Source: Chitinophaga rupis
GTDB lineage: Bacteria > Bacteroidota > Bacteroidia > Chitinophagales > Chitinophagaceae
Length of the DNA: 64,000 nt
Reading direction: 5' to 3'
Assembly (NCBI RefSeq): GCF_900109685.1
Contig: NZ_FOBB01000005.1
Location: forward strand, 248,001-312,000
The position numbers and the translations under genes are program-made. The notes under the pieces are model-generated. The model ran no database searches, was not told where the DNA came from, and saw nothing but the letters and a program-made list of their open reading frames with translations. Positions within the stretch are counted from its first letter, which is position 1. The number at the start of each line of letters is the position of its first letter. Of this stretch, positions 1 through 7,216 are shown piece by piece.

Positions 1-892
1 TGATGTTGTCAGGGTTGCCCACCATAGGCTGCCCGTCAATTACCACCAACGGACGTACGCTGGATGAGAGTGATGCGGCGCCGCGTATACGCAGATCCAT
101 TCCCTGACCGGGCCGGCCGGTGGTTTGCGCTACCTGTGCGCCTGGCAGCTTGCCCTGTAACCTTTCAGCAAAGGTGCCGGTGGGTTGATCTTTAATACCA
201 GTGGCAGATAGCGTTGCTACGGAACCCACAATCTCGCGCGTGCTTTGTTTACCATAAGCCACTACCACTTCGTTGAGCTGTGACGTGGCTTGTTCCAGCT
301 GCACGTTGATAATAGTGCGCCCGTTAACCGGTACTTCTTTGGACGTATAACCCAGGAATTGGAATAACAGCATACCGCCCGTATCCGGCACATTGAGTGT
401 ATAAGTACCGTCAGACAAGGTGGTTGTTCCTATCCGGGAATCTTTAAGTCTTACAGCCACTCCGGGTAATGGCTGGTCATTGATATCGGTAACGCGTCCC
501 TTAATGGTAATGCTCACCACTGTTGGTTCCGGGTTACGCGTTATCACAATTGTATTTGCATGGATGGTATAAGTAAAAGGCTGGCTGGCGAAACTTTGCT
601 GCAGCACTTCTTCTACTGTTGCATTGGTTACCTGCAGGGCTACTGGTTTGGCATCTTTTAAAATTTCAACATCCCACAGTACATTATAACCGGTTTGTTT
701 GCGGATCTGGCGGAATACCTCTTTAAGTGTGATCTGTTTGGCTGATAATGTTACCTTTTGAGCATAACCGGAAGCGCTTACTTCCAGTAACGCTGCAATC
801 ATTAAAACAACAGTCAGTTTCATAACCAACAGGATTTTTTTGAGCGTGGGGCCGGTTTGTTCCGGGCGCACGCCAGGTATGTAAATTTTCAT
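1..892 (-). CDS. SusC/RagA-family TonB-linked outer membrane protein with STN domain (partial)
   Basis: N-terminal third of a TonB-dependent outer membrane receptor; the rest lies beyond the left edge. Translating the minus strand from the ATG at 890-892 gives a signal-peptide-like hydrophobic segment, an STN (secretin/TonB short N-terminal) domain ending near NTIVITRNP, a carboxypeptidase-regulatory-like beta-sandwich (ITIKGRVTDINDQPLPGVAV), and the start of the plug with the SusC hallmarks LQGKLPGAQV and LVVIDGQPM. The STN domain marks receptors that signal to a FecR/ECF-sigma pair, and both genes lie just upstream on the same strand. A second in-frame ATG at 821-823 (MKLTVVLMIA) directly precedes the hydrophobic stretch and may be the true start. 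The imported substrate is unknown; a SusD partner would be expected beyond the edge. Confidence 0.93.
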   Translation of the reverse strand, partial: MKIYIPGVRPEQTGPTLKKILLVMKLTVVLMIAALLEVSASGYAQKVTLSAKQITLKEVFRQIRKQTGYNVLWDVEILKDAKPVALQVTNATVEEVLQQSFASQPFTYTIHANTIVITRNPEPTVVSITIKGRVTDINDQPLPGVAVRLKDSRIGTTTLSDGTYTLNVPDTGGMLLFQFLGYTSKEVPVNGRTIINVQLEQATSQLNEVVVAYGKQSTREIVGSVATLSATGIKDQPTGTFAERLQGKLPGAQVAQTTGRPGQGMDLRIRGAASLSSSVRPLVVIDGQPMVGNPDNI

Positions 893-978
893 TACATTTG
901 GATGTTTGAGTTTAATAATCAGATAACTGTGACTACAAGCGTTAGAAATTTGTTTTTCGCAGGATAAGCTCAAACTGC

Positions 979-1008
979 CCGGGGGCGCTGGAACGCTCCC
1001 GGTTTTTT
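979..1008 (+). terminator. Strong hairpin with T-run between fecR and susC
   Basis: A 9-bp stem (CCGGGGGCG, loop CTGGAA, CGCTCCCGG with one G-T pair) is followed on the plus strand by TTTTTT. In that direction it reads as a Rho-independent terminator, but both flanking genes are on the minus strand. In their transcript it would be a stable hairpin in the fecR-susC spacer, preceded rather than followed by the homopolymer, so it could set differential expression or block antisense transcription. Confidence 0.5.
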
Positions 1009-1036
1009 ATGCCCCCCTGTTTTTGTGGATGTTTTT

Positions 1037-2206
1037 TTATGGCATAACTGTGATCCTCCTTCCTTCTGTTTTAAAGTGTACGGTACCTGTTAATTCCAGC
1101 ATATTTAATACTTCAGAAACATTTTTTGACCGCGATAAGCTACCGCCAATGGCTTTCCCTGAAACATCGCCCTGGTAGCTGATCTCTACATCATACCAGC
1201 GGCTGATCTGCCGCATAATGCTTTCTATCTTTTCATTATCAAATAAGAAATAGCCGTTTTTCCATGCAGTAGCGGCTTCTGTGTCACCATCTTTTATATT
1301 AAGCTTGCCGGAGGACTTGTTTAATATGGCAGCGTTGCCGGGCGCCAGCAGGGCATTGGCCCGGCCGCAATCTACTTTTACGGAGCCTTCAAGGAGTGTA
1401 ACAATATTGTGCTGCTCATCAGGGTAAGCGTTAATGTTAAAATGGGTGCCCAATACCCTTACGGTCATGGGCGCTGCAGATCCTGTATTTACCGTTACAA
1501 AGAACGGCCTGTCTTTATCTTTAGCCACTTCAAAATATGCCTCGCCGGTGAGGGTTACATTCCTTTCATTTCCCGGGAATGATGTGGGAAAACGTAGCGT
1601 GGAACCCGCGTTAAGCCACACTTTGGTACCATCCTGCAAAGTGAGCTGGTACTGGCCGCCATAGGGCGTGTTCAGGATATTATAAACGATATTGTTTGCT
1701 GCGTTACCGGCCACCTCATTATAAAACAGGCTTCCGCTGTCTGTTTTATTTACAGCGGCATTACCCTGTTGGGATATGATCCCGTTCTTAGCATCTTCCA
1801 GCACTACTTTATCACCGTTAGCCAGGGTTAATATTGCTTTATTCCCTCCGGGGGCAATGTCTTTAAAGGCCTGGGCTATACTGGTTTGCGGGCTTGGCTG
1901 ATGCTGTAGCTGCGGAGCATAAAAATAGCTTGCAATACCGAGGATGATCAGTACAGATGCAGCTGCTGACAGGTAGTACCAAAGCCGCCTGCTGGTGCGG
2001 GGTTTAGCTACAGGGATATTGATCTGCTGCTGCAGGCGCATGAGCATACGTAAACGTACCTGCTCTTCCTCACCGGCATTTTCTGATGGCCATTCAACAT
2101 CGGTTTGGTTATGATCCTGGTACCAGGCCATTAACGTTCCTTCTTCTTCCGGCGTAATGCTGCCGTCCAGGTATTTTTCGATCAGCTGAGATATATCGTC
2201 TTTCAA
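1037..2206 (-). CDS. FecR family anti-sigma factor
   Basis: Inner-membrane anti-sigma regulator of the cell-surface signalling type. The 389-residue chain has a cytoplasmic N-terminal sigma-binding part (about 1-75, including YLDGSITPEEE and the W-containing helix typical of these proteins), one transmembrane helix at about 77-96, a periplasmic FecR domain (about 180-275, with LNAGSTLRFPTSFPG and GEAYFEV) and a C-terminal DUF4974-type STN-like domain (about 315-388, FDNEKIESIMRQISRWYDV). It lies between the ECF sigma gene upstream and the STN-bearing SusC gene downstream, so it most likely relays receptor occupancy to that sigma factor. Length and domain order are normal for the Bacteroidota family. 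Confidence 0.95.
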   Translation of the reverse strand: MKDDISQLIEKYLDGSITPEEEGTLMAWYQDHNQTDVEWPSENAGEEEQVRLRMLMRLQQQINIPVAKPRTSRRLWYYLSAAASVLIILGIASYFYAPQLQHQPSPQTSIAQAFKDIAPGGNKAILTLANGDKVVLEDAKNGIISQQGNAAVNKTDSGSLFYNEVAGNAANNIVYNILNTPYGGQYQLTLQDGTKVWLNAGSTLRFPTSFPGNERNVTLTGEAYFEVAKDKDRPFFVTVNTGSAAPMTVRVLGTHFNINAYPDEQHNIVTLLEGSVKVDCGRANALLAPGNAAILNKSSGKLNIKDGDTEAATAWKNGYFLFDNEKIESIMRQISRWYDVEISYQGDVSGKAIGGSLSRSKNVSEVLNMLELTGTVHFKTEGRRITVMP

Positions 2207-2289
2207 CGTACGGGTTTTATGGTTACAGGGATATGTACCATAAGGTGTTTGCTTACCCTTAGTGAGGATGGGATTTTTTTAAGAAAATT

Positions 2290-2871
2290 TTAGGGCATGA
2301 GGATCCTGATGAGGATGGCCATCCATAAATGGGGGCGGTTCAATTTAAGCTTCAGTACTTTCAGTGCCTTGGTAAGATGCGCTTCTGCCGTTTTTTCGGC
2401 AATACCCATTCTTTGGGCAATCTCGGGGATGCTGAGGCCTTCTTCCCGGCTTAGTTTAAATACCAGGCGGCATTTCTCCGGTAAAACCTCTACTATGCCA
2501 TTAATATGCTGCTGCAGGAACCGGGTGTAGATCTTTTCTTCGTCCCAGGCGCTTATGATGGGGTCGGCCGCCTGTTCTTTTATCTGATCCCTCCGTTTCT
2601 CACGTGCGTATTGTTTAAAAACGGATAACCTCACTGCAGTAGCGAGATAGGCGTTAACATTATCTATATAAAGCGCATCCCGCCTGTTCCAAAGGCCAAT
2701 AAAAACTTCCTGCACGATTTCTTCTGCAATTACTTTATCCCTGCAATGATGATATGCGATGGCTAGTAACTTCTTCCAGTAACGGTTGTAGATTTCGGTA
2801 AAAGCATCGCCATTACCCTCCCGCAGGGACATTATTAAGTCTGCATCCGTTTGTTGCTGGTACCGGGTCAT
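2290..2871 (-). CDS. ECF RNA polymerase sigma-70 factor
   Basis: Extracytoplasmic-function sigma factor, 193 residues from the ATG at 2869-2871 (MTRYQQQTDADLIMSL). A longer open frame reaches upstream, but those 33 residues look non-coding and the chosen Met gives the usual family start. Region 2 is visible as FTEIYNRYWKKLLAIAYHHC followed by AEEIVQEVF and LWNRR; region 4 as LPEKCRLVFKLSREEGLS, EIAQRMGIAEKTAEAHL. These are signatures of the Bacteroidetes sigma-70 family linked to FecR. It should redirect RNA polymerase to its own fecR-susC locus when the FecR protein releases it. Confidence 0.95.
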   Translation of the reverse strand: MTRYQQQTDADLIMSLREGNGDAFTEIYNRYWKKLLAIAYHHCRDKVIAEEIVQEVFIGLWNRRDALYIDNVNAYLATAVRLSVFKQYAREKRRDQIKEQAADPIISAWDEEKIYTRFLQQHINGIVEVLPEKCRLVFKLSREEGLSIPEIAQRMGIAEKTAEAHLTKALKVLKLKLNRPHLWMAILIRILMP

Positions 2872-3062
2872 ACGATTGGTATGGTACGCAAGAATAAAAA
2901 AATAAATCGAGCTTTTTGTATCAGTACATGAAAAGATAATATTTGGGTAATTGCTTCCTGGCAGGGGCAAATTTGAGGATCTTTCATCTTTTTTTCATCC
3001 TGTAAGGCCATAATGTCCGTATTACTTTACTTTGTATTACTACCTGCCAAAGTGATAACTAC

Positions 3063-3093
3063 TTGTAAATGTACTGTAACATGGCTTAATTTG
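3063..3093 (+). promoter_or_regulatory. Candidate Bacteroidota-type promoter for the DUF6194 gene
   Basis: TTG at 3063-3065, a 20-base spacer and TTAATTTG at 3086-3093 match the TTG-N19/20-TAnnTTTG pattern with one mismatch. It lies 23 bases before the ATG at 3117, giving a short leader. Confidence 0.5.
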
Positions 3094-3116
3094 CAATAAA
3101 CAAAGGCGCTTCTGTT

Positions 3117-3545
3117 ATGTCATTACAAACCATTGAGCAATATATAGCTGAACAGCTCCCCAACGTTACAACACTTGATCATTTTGGATACCGGTTCTTC
3201 TTCTATGAAACCGATCAGGTGCTCCCATTTACAACCATTGCTGCATCCGATAATGAATATGATAAGATATCAAACCTGGATCGTGACGGCGTATTCCGTG
3301 TGAATATCGGCGTATCAAAGGATACATACAATAAGCTATTTGCAGATATTAAAACCGGATGGGATTATACGGAGCTAAACCGCTTCATGCCTCACCCGGA
3401 TTACGCTGCACAGTATTTTATTTGTGTGCTGAATCCGGAAGGGGAGCAGTTAGTGAAAACGATTAAGTTTATTGAAGAAGCCCACCTTGTTGCAAAGAAC
3501 CGCTTTGACAGAAAGCAATCGGCTAAAATGAGGAAGCCTGAATAA
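3117..3545 (+). CDS. DUF6194 family protein
   Basis: A 142-residue soluble protein without signal peptide or membrane segment. The pattern of an FFFYETD-type strand, LPFTTIAASDNEYDKISNLDR, GVFRVNIGVSKDTY and the later HPDYAAQYFICVLNP matches the DUF6194 family as I know it; the function of that family is not established. The strong conservation of polar residues (DNEYD, HPDY) suggests a binding pocket, but this is inference. The gene ends 4 bases from the convergent PAP2 phosphatase gene and has its own promoter candidate. It appears to be a single-gene unit. Confidence 0.75.
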   Translation: MSLQTIEQYIAEQLPNVTTLDHFGYRFFFYETDQVLPFTTIAASDNEYDKISNLDRDGVFRVNIGVSKDTYNKLFADIKTGWDYTELNRFMPHPDYAAQYFICVLNPEGEQLVKTIKFIEEAHLVAKNRFDRKQSAKMRKPE

Positions 3546-3549
3546 TTTC

Positions 3550-4146
3550 TTATGGCCGCATAAATCCCAATCCAAAGGCCGTACCCGCACCTAACAATGC
3601 GCCCGCTGTAACATCCGACGGGTTGTGCACGCCCAGGTACATCCTGGAATAACCTACGGTACCAGCCCATAACATAGCCGGCGCAATTACATACCATTTA
3701 GGATAAGCCCTGGCCAGCGCCGTTGCGCTGCTGAAAGCAGAAGAAGTATGGCCGGAAGGAAAGGAATAGCCGCCCGGTGTGTACACCGGCGTAAAATTCA
3801 CATGCAGCTTAAAGGGCCGTGGCCTTTTGAAAATGAGCTTCAGCGCGGTATTCAGCAGGGTAGTAGTAGCTGTGCTGGTAGCTATATATAATGCGTTTTG
3901 CCGCATATCCGGGTTATGATCGATTATACCGCCTATCAGCAGACCGGCCGGTATGGCCACATTCATATAGTCGTTTGTGTTAGAGATGAGCAGGAAGAAC
4001 TTCGTTTGTCCGGCAGTGCGGGTATCCGCTATATTTTGCAGCATATGAATGTCAAAGGAATCAATCCTTGCCTGTGCGGTAGCCGTAGTGGTGAACAGGA
4101 ACAGGAGTGCGTACAGCCATGTATGTTGTATTAAGGTACCTTTCAT
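3550..4146 (-). CDS. PAP2-family phosphatase (phosphatidic acid phosphatase type 2)
   Basis: Membrane-associated or periplasmic lipid-type phosphatase of 198 residues, starting at the ATG at 4144-4146 because MKGTLIQHTWLYALLF...TATAQ is a good signal peptide and the upstream extension is not. The three PAP2 motifs are all present in order: KRPRP (motif 1), PSGHT (motif 2, catalytic His) and SRMYLGVHNPSDV (motif 3, SR...HxxxD). Family members dephosphorylate isoprenoid pyrophosphates, lipid phosphates or inositol-type substrates; which one cannot be told here. It is convergent with the DUF6194 gene. Confidence 0.92.
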   Translation of the reverse strand: MKGTLIQHTWLYALLFLFTTTATAQARIDSFDIHMLQNIADTRTAGQTKFFLLISNTNDYMNVAIPAGLLIGGIIDHNPDMRQNALYIATSTATTTLLNTALKLIFKRPRPFKLHVNFTPVYTPGGYSFPSGHTSSAFSSATALARAYPKWYVIAPAMLWAGTVGYSRMYLGVHNPSDVTAGALLGAGTAFGLGFMRP

Positions 4147-4363
4147 TATGCGCCGGGTTAGAGGATAAAAATACGGCTTAAATGTGAAACACATCTTTAT
4201 CTTACCCAGGCAGATGTGCACCTGATTGCTGACTACATTCGCAGCTTGGGCGCGAATTAATATATGTTAGTTTTTATTAATTTATTATCTTGCAACTTAG
4301 GTATAACCACATCAATCACCTTACCAGTTGCTAACCCGCTGGTTATTAAAACAAACCGCAAAA

Positions 4364-5059
4364 ATGAACTTTGCCTATACCAATGAGCAAATAGAGGAGA
4401 TCGTGAACTGGACCCTCTCCGGCCTTACTATGTACTACCGCGACAGCGAGCTGCCCGCAGATGTTATTGCCAAATACCAGGTGGGACACATCTTCCGCTC
4501 ACAAACTTTTGTAGATGTATCCGGTTTTGCCGGTCAGCTTACAAAAAACTGCCGTTTCATTTTTGCAAGCAGCAAAGCCGCGCCGCTTTATAAGGTCAAC
4601 CCCGAAATTGAAAAGTGGCAGCAGCATACCATCAATGCCGACAGCTATTTTAAAGTACTGGATATTTATCAGAAAGAGGGTAAAACCCAGCTGTTCTTAT
4701 TACACATTCCGGCAACAGCAATTGACTTTTTTAAGAACACCGTCTTACGTTTAGGGGATGATAACCTGGAAGAGCAGTTCATAGGGAAAGCAAGGGCCAG
4801 TTTAGATCAGAAGATGCAGATGCCGCCCGCACCTGCGCTGGAAGAAGCAGAATGGGTGCATCGTACGGAGTTTCCCATTGGGCTGGATGTTAAAAATGAA
4901 TTTTTTCCGATACAGCCAACCACCCCGCTGCTCCCACAGGCAGCGCCCCTGGCAAATGCCATCAGGAAAATGACGAACGATACGGCATTGAATAAAGCTG
5001 CAATCGTGGAGCCGCCGGCGGCTAAAGACACCGGCCGTTTCTGGAAGAAAATGTTTTGA
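4364..5059 (+). CDS. Conserved hypothetical protein
   Basis: A 231-residue soluble protein I do not recognise. The ATG at 4364 (MNFAYTNEQIEEIVNWTLSG) is preferred over an in-frame TTG 36 bases upstream. The first two thirds look like a compact mixed alpha/beta domain (VDVSGFAGQLTKNCRFIFAS, TINADSYFKVLDIYQKEGKTQLFLLHIPA). After about residue 150 the chain becomes low-complexity and proline/alanine rich (MQMPPAPALEEAEW, TTPLLPQAAPLANA) and ends in a basic tail. No signal peptide is seen. A clear bidirectional terminator follows, so it is transcribed alone. No function is proposed. Confidence 0.7.
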   Translation: MNFAYTNEQIEEIVNWTLSGLTMYYRDSELPADVIAKYQVGHIFRSQTFVDVSGFAGQLTKNCRFIFASSKAAPLYKVNPEIEKWQQHTINADSYFKVLDIYQKEGKTQLFLLHIPATAIDFFKNTVLRLGDDNLEEQFIGKARASLDQKMQMPPAPALEEAEWVHRTEFPIGLDVKNEFFPIQPTTPLLPQAAPLANAIRKMTNDTALNKAAIVEPPAAKDTGRFWKKMF

Positions 5060-5068
5060 TAAGCAAAA

Positions 5069-5091
5069 GCCCCGTACACAAAGTACGGGGC
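5069..5091. terminator. Bidirectional terminator
   Basis: GCCCCGTAC, loop ACAAA, GTACGGGGC forms a perfect 9-bp stem in the 59-base gap between two convergent genes (ends at 5059 and 5119). Confidence 0.8.
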
Positions 5092-5118
5092 CGGCGTATT
5101 ACACAATAGATGGAAAAA

Positions 5119-6627
5119 TTATAACGTTTTAGGCGAGTATACTTTGATCACGCCATCATTTTCACTACTTGCTATTAAAAGGCTCCTTTTGGTAGGGCTG
5201 TCCTTAGCCGCTATAAACAGCACGCCTTCCGGCGCATCGCCGGATTTCAGCAGCTGCAGATACACCGGAGCCGTGGGATTGCTTACATCATACACCGCCA
5301 CTGCATCGGCTCTTTCCATGCCAATGAACGCAATGTTCTTGTTGCCTACCAGGCCCAGGGCAATGCCTTCCGGCTCTACACCCTTATCATCGCTGCGGCC
5401 ATCATCATAATAACCCGCCGCATTGGTTTTTACTTCCAGCTCATTTTTACTGTCAAACACCATAGCGCCGGTATTGCCGTTCCATACGCTGAAAGAGCGG
5501 GCGCCAAAGGAATACAGCGTTTCATATAAACCATCGCCATTCACATCGCCCAGGGTAGTGGTAATATTCAGGCGGCCCAGCTGCTCATCTTTCTGCGGAT
5601 CGGCTGCATTGGGAAAAGCAGTGGGATCCAGGGAAATGCTTTTAACGCGTTTAGCTTCTTCAAAACCATCATACTCACGCACATCGCCTTCGTTTGCCGT
5701 AAACAGGTAGGGCACAGCGCCATTCTGTAATACAGCGATCGCATCCGGCTGGTACATACCTTTTACGGGCCATTTTTTAAAGCTAACGCCGCCATCTTTG
5801 TCAGACAGGTCTACGGCATTGGCATCCACGTTATAGTCTTTAAAACCCAGCGGGAAAATATCAGTAGCGGTTTTAGTGGTTATATCAATTTTGGCAATGG
5901 CATTATTTTCCTGCAAGGTTACCCAGGCTGTTTTGGAATCCGGTGAAATGGTGATGTACTCCGGCTCCATATCCTGTGCAAAAGAAGCATGCGGGCCAAA
6001 CACACGCAGTCCTTTCAGCGCCAGCGCAGCCTGCTGGGAGGCAAAACCGCTGAAGTCAATATTTACCACGCTGTAATGATCATTTACGCTGATCAGGGAT
6101 ACAGAACCTACGGGATCATTCGTATAATCTGCACTGGGCTCGCCTTCATTGGCCGTAAGAATGTATTTACCATCCGGGCTAAAGGTGATCATATCCGGTA
6201 AAGCGCCGGTAGGGATCGTTTTAATTTCCGTATAGTCGCTGGTGTTGTATACCGTTACTTTGCCGGGCTGCTGTTTATCCAGCGCTTCTATAGCGGCTGC
6301 CAGTTTACCATTGCTTACAGACAGGCTGTTCACTGCACCGCTGTTAGGGGTAATGGACTTGATCACGGTCATTTTGGATGGATCGGCAAAGTCTATAACA
6401 TCTATTTTATTTATTTTACTCGTCTCATCATTGTGCACTACAAACAGGCGTTTGGTAGCCGGGTCATAAGCGCTGATCTCCGCGGCGCCGGTTTCGCCAA
6501 TATCCAGGGAGCCAATTTCAGCAAAGGTAGACGGGTCTTCGTTCAGCACGGGGTCATGCGGTTCATCTTTGGAACATGCGGCCAGCATAACCAGCATGGC
6601 AAGCGGCAATAATTGTTTAGTTCTCAT
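5119..6627 (-). CDS. Choice-of-anchor I family lipoprotein (beta-propeller-like)
   Basis: A 502-residue exported lipoprotein: the start MRTKQLLPLAMLVMLAACSKDE is a signal peptide with lipobox LAAC. The body consists of repeated beta-strand blocks (LFVVHNDETSKINKIDVIDF, GKVTVYNTSDYTEIKTI, ITFSPDGKYILTANEGEPS, AWVTLQENNAIAKIDI, GVEPEGIALGLVGNKNIAFIGME), characteristic of the choice-of-anchor I family related to secreted phosphatase/phytase-like propellers. It is probably at the cell surface or in the periplasm; an enzymatic role is unproven. It is transcribed alone, ending at the bidirectional terminator and divergent from blaI across a 166-base gap. Confidence 0.85.
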   Translation of the reverse strand: MRTKQLLPLAMLVMLAACSKDEPHDPVLNEDPSTFAEIGSLDIGETGAAEISAYDPATKRLFVVHNDETSKINKIDVIDFADPSKMTVIKSITPNSGAVNSLSVSNGKLAAAIEALDKQQPGKVTVYNTSDYTEIKTIPTGALPDMITFSPDGKYILTANEGEPSADYTNDPVGSVSLISVNDHYSVVNIDFSGFASQQAALALKGLRVFGPHASFAQDMEPEYITISPDSKTAWVTLQENNAIAKIDITTKTATDIFPLGFKDYNVDANAVDLSDKDGGVSFKKWPVKGMYQPDAIAVLQNGAVPYLFTANEGDVREYDGFEEAKRVKSISLDPTAFPNAADPQKDEQLGRLNITTTLGDVNGDGLYETLYSFGARSFSVWNGNTGAMVFDSKNELEVKTNAAGYYDDGRSDDKGVEPEGIALGLVGNKNIAFIGMERADAVAVYDVSNPTAPVYLQLLKSGDAPEGVLFIAAKDSPTKRSLLIASSENDGVIKVYSPKTL

Positions 6628-6766
6628 ACGTTTAGCTGATAGAAGTTTTTAGCAGCCGCAAGAGTAATAAAGCCATATGAACATAAAGTAAAGAAGGTAT
6701 TATCTAATTGTTAACAGTCACCGCTCATCCACTTTTTTCAAAAAAATATAACCTTGCACTTGTTTC

Positions 6767-6784
6767 GTACGAATTGATTCGTAC
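6767..6784. promoter_or_regulatory. Palindromic operator candidate upstream of blaI
   Basis: GTACGAAT-TG-ATTCGTAC is a perfect 8+8 palindrome ending 9 bases before the blaI start codon, just downstream of a TAACCTTG -7-like element at about 6749-6756. BlaI/MecI repressors bind dyads next to their own promoters, so this is the natural autoregulatory site. Confidence 0.7.
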
Positions 6785-6793
6785 CTTAGTGTC

Positions 6794-7198
6794 ATGAAAG
6801 AAGATGCTAAGAATAATGCACCTGCAGAGCCTACCCGCTCTGAGCTGGAGATCCTGCAGATATTATGGCAGCACGGGCCTTCTACCGTACGTTTTGTGAA
6901 TGATCACCTGAACGGTGAGAAACGTGCCGTGCAATATACCTCCACCTTAAAGATCATGCAGATCATGACGGACAAGGGAATGCTGGCCCGGGATGAGAGC
7001 AGTATGAAACATGTGTATAGACCGGTACTGGAGGAAAAATCTACCAAAGGCCTGCTGCTGGACCGTTTCCTGGAAACTACCTTTAACGGTTCCGCCACTA
7101 CGCTGTTATTGCAATTACTGGGTAATAAAAAAACATCCAAAAATGAGCTGGATGAAATAAAAGCCCTGTTAAATAAAATAGATCCCGATAAGCTATAA
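6794..7198 (+). CDS. BlaI/MecI/CopY family transcriptional repressor
   Basis: A 134-residue winged-helix repressor. PTRSELEILQILWQHGPSTVRFVNDHL is the family recognition-helix region, followed by YTSTLKIMQIMTDKGML and the dimerisation helices (LDRFLETTFNGSATTLLLQLL). The family dimerises, blocks its own operon and is inactivated by proteolysis triggered by a BlaR1/MecR1-type M56 protease. The gene for such a protease begins 18 bases downstream, and a perfect palindrome sits over the promoter. In Bacteroidota these pairs are common and usually not linked to a beta-lactamase; none is next to this one. Confidence 0.95.
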   Translation: MKEDAKNNAPAEPTRSELEILQILWQHGPSTVRFVNDHLNGEKRAVQYTSTLKIMQIMTDKGMLARDESSMKHVYRPVLEEKSTKGLLLDRFLETTFNGSATTLLLQLLGNKKTSKNELDEIKALLNKIDPDKL

Positions 7199-7216
7199 TC
7201 TGTAAACCGCTTTATT

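Noticed and set aside
6794..7198. BlaI/M56 pair as evidence for a beta-lactam resistance locus
   Set aside because: The M56 protein lacks a penicillin-binding sensor domain and the operon ends in a receptor gene, not a beta-lactamase.
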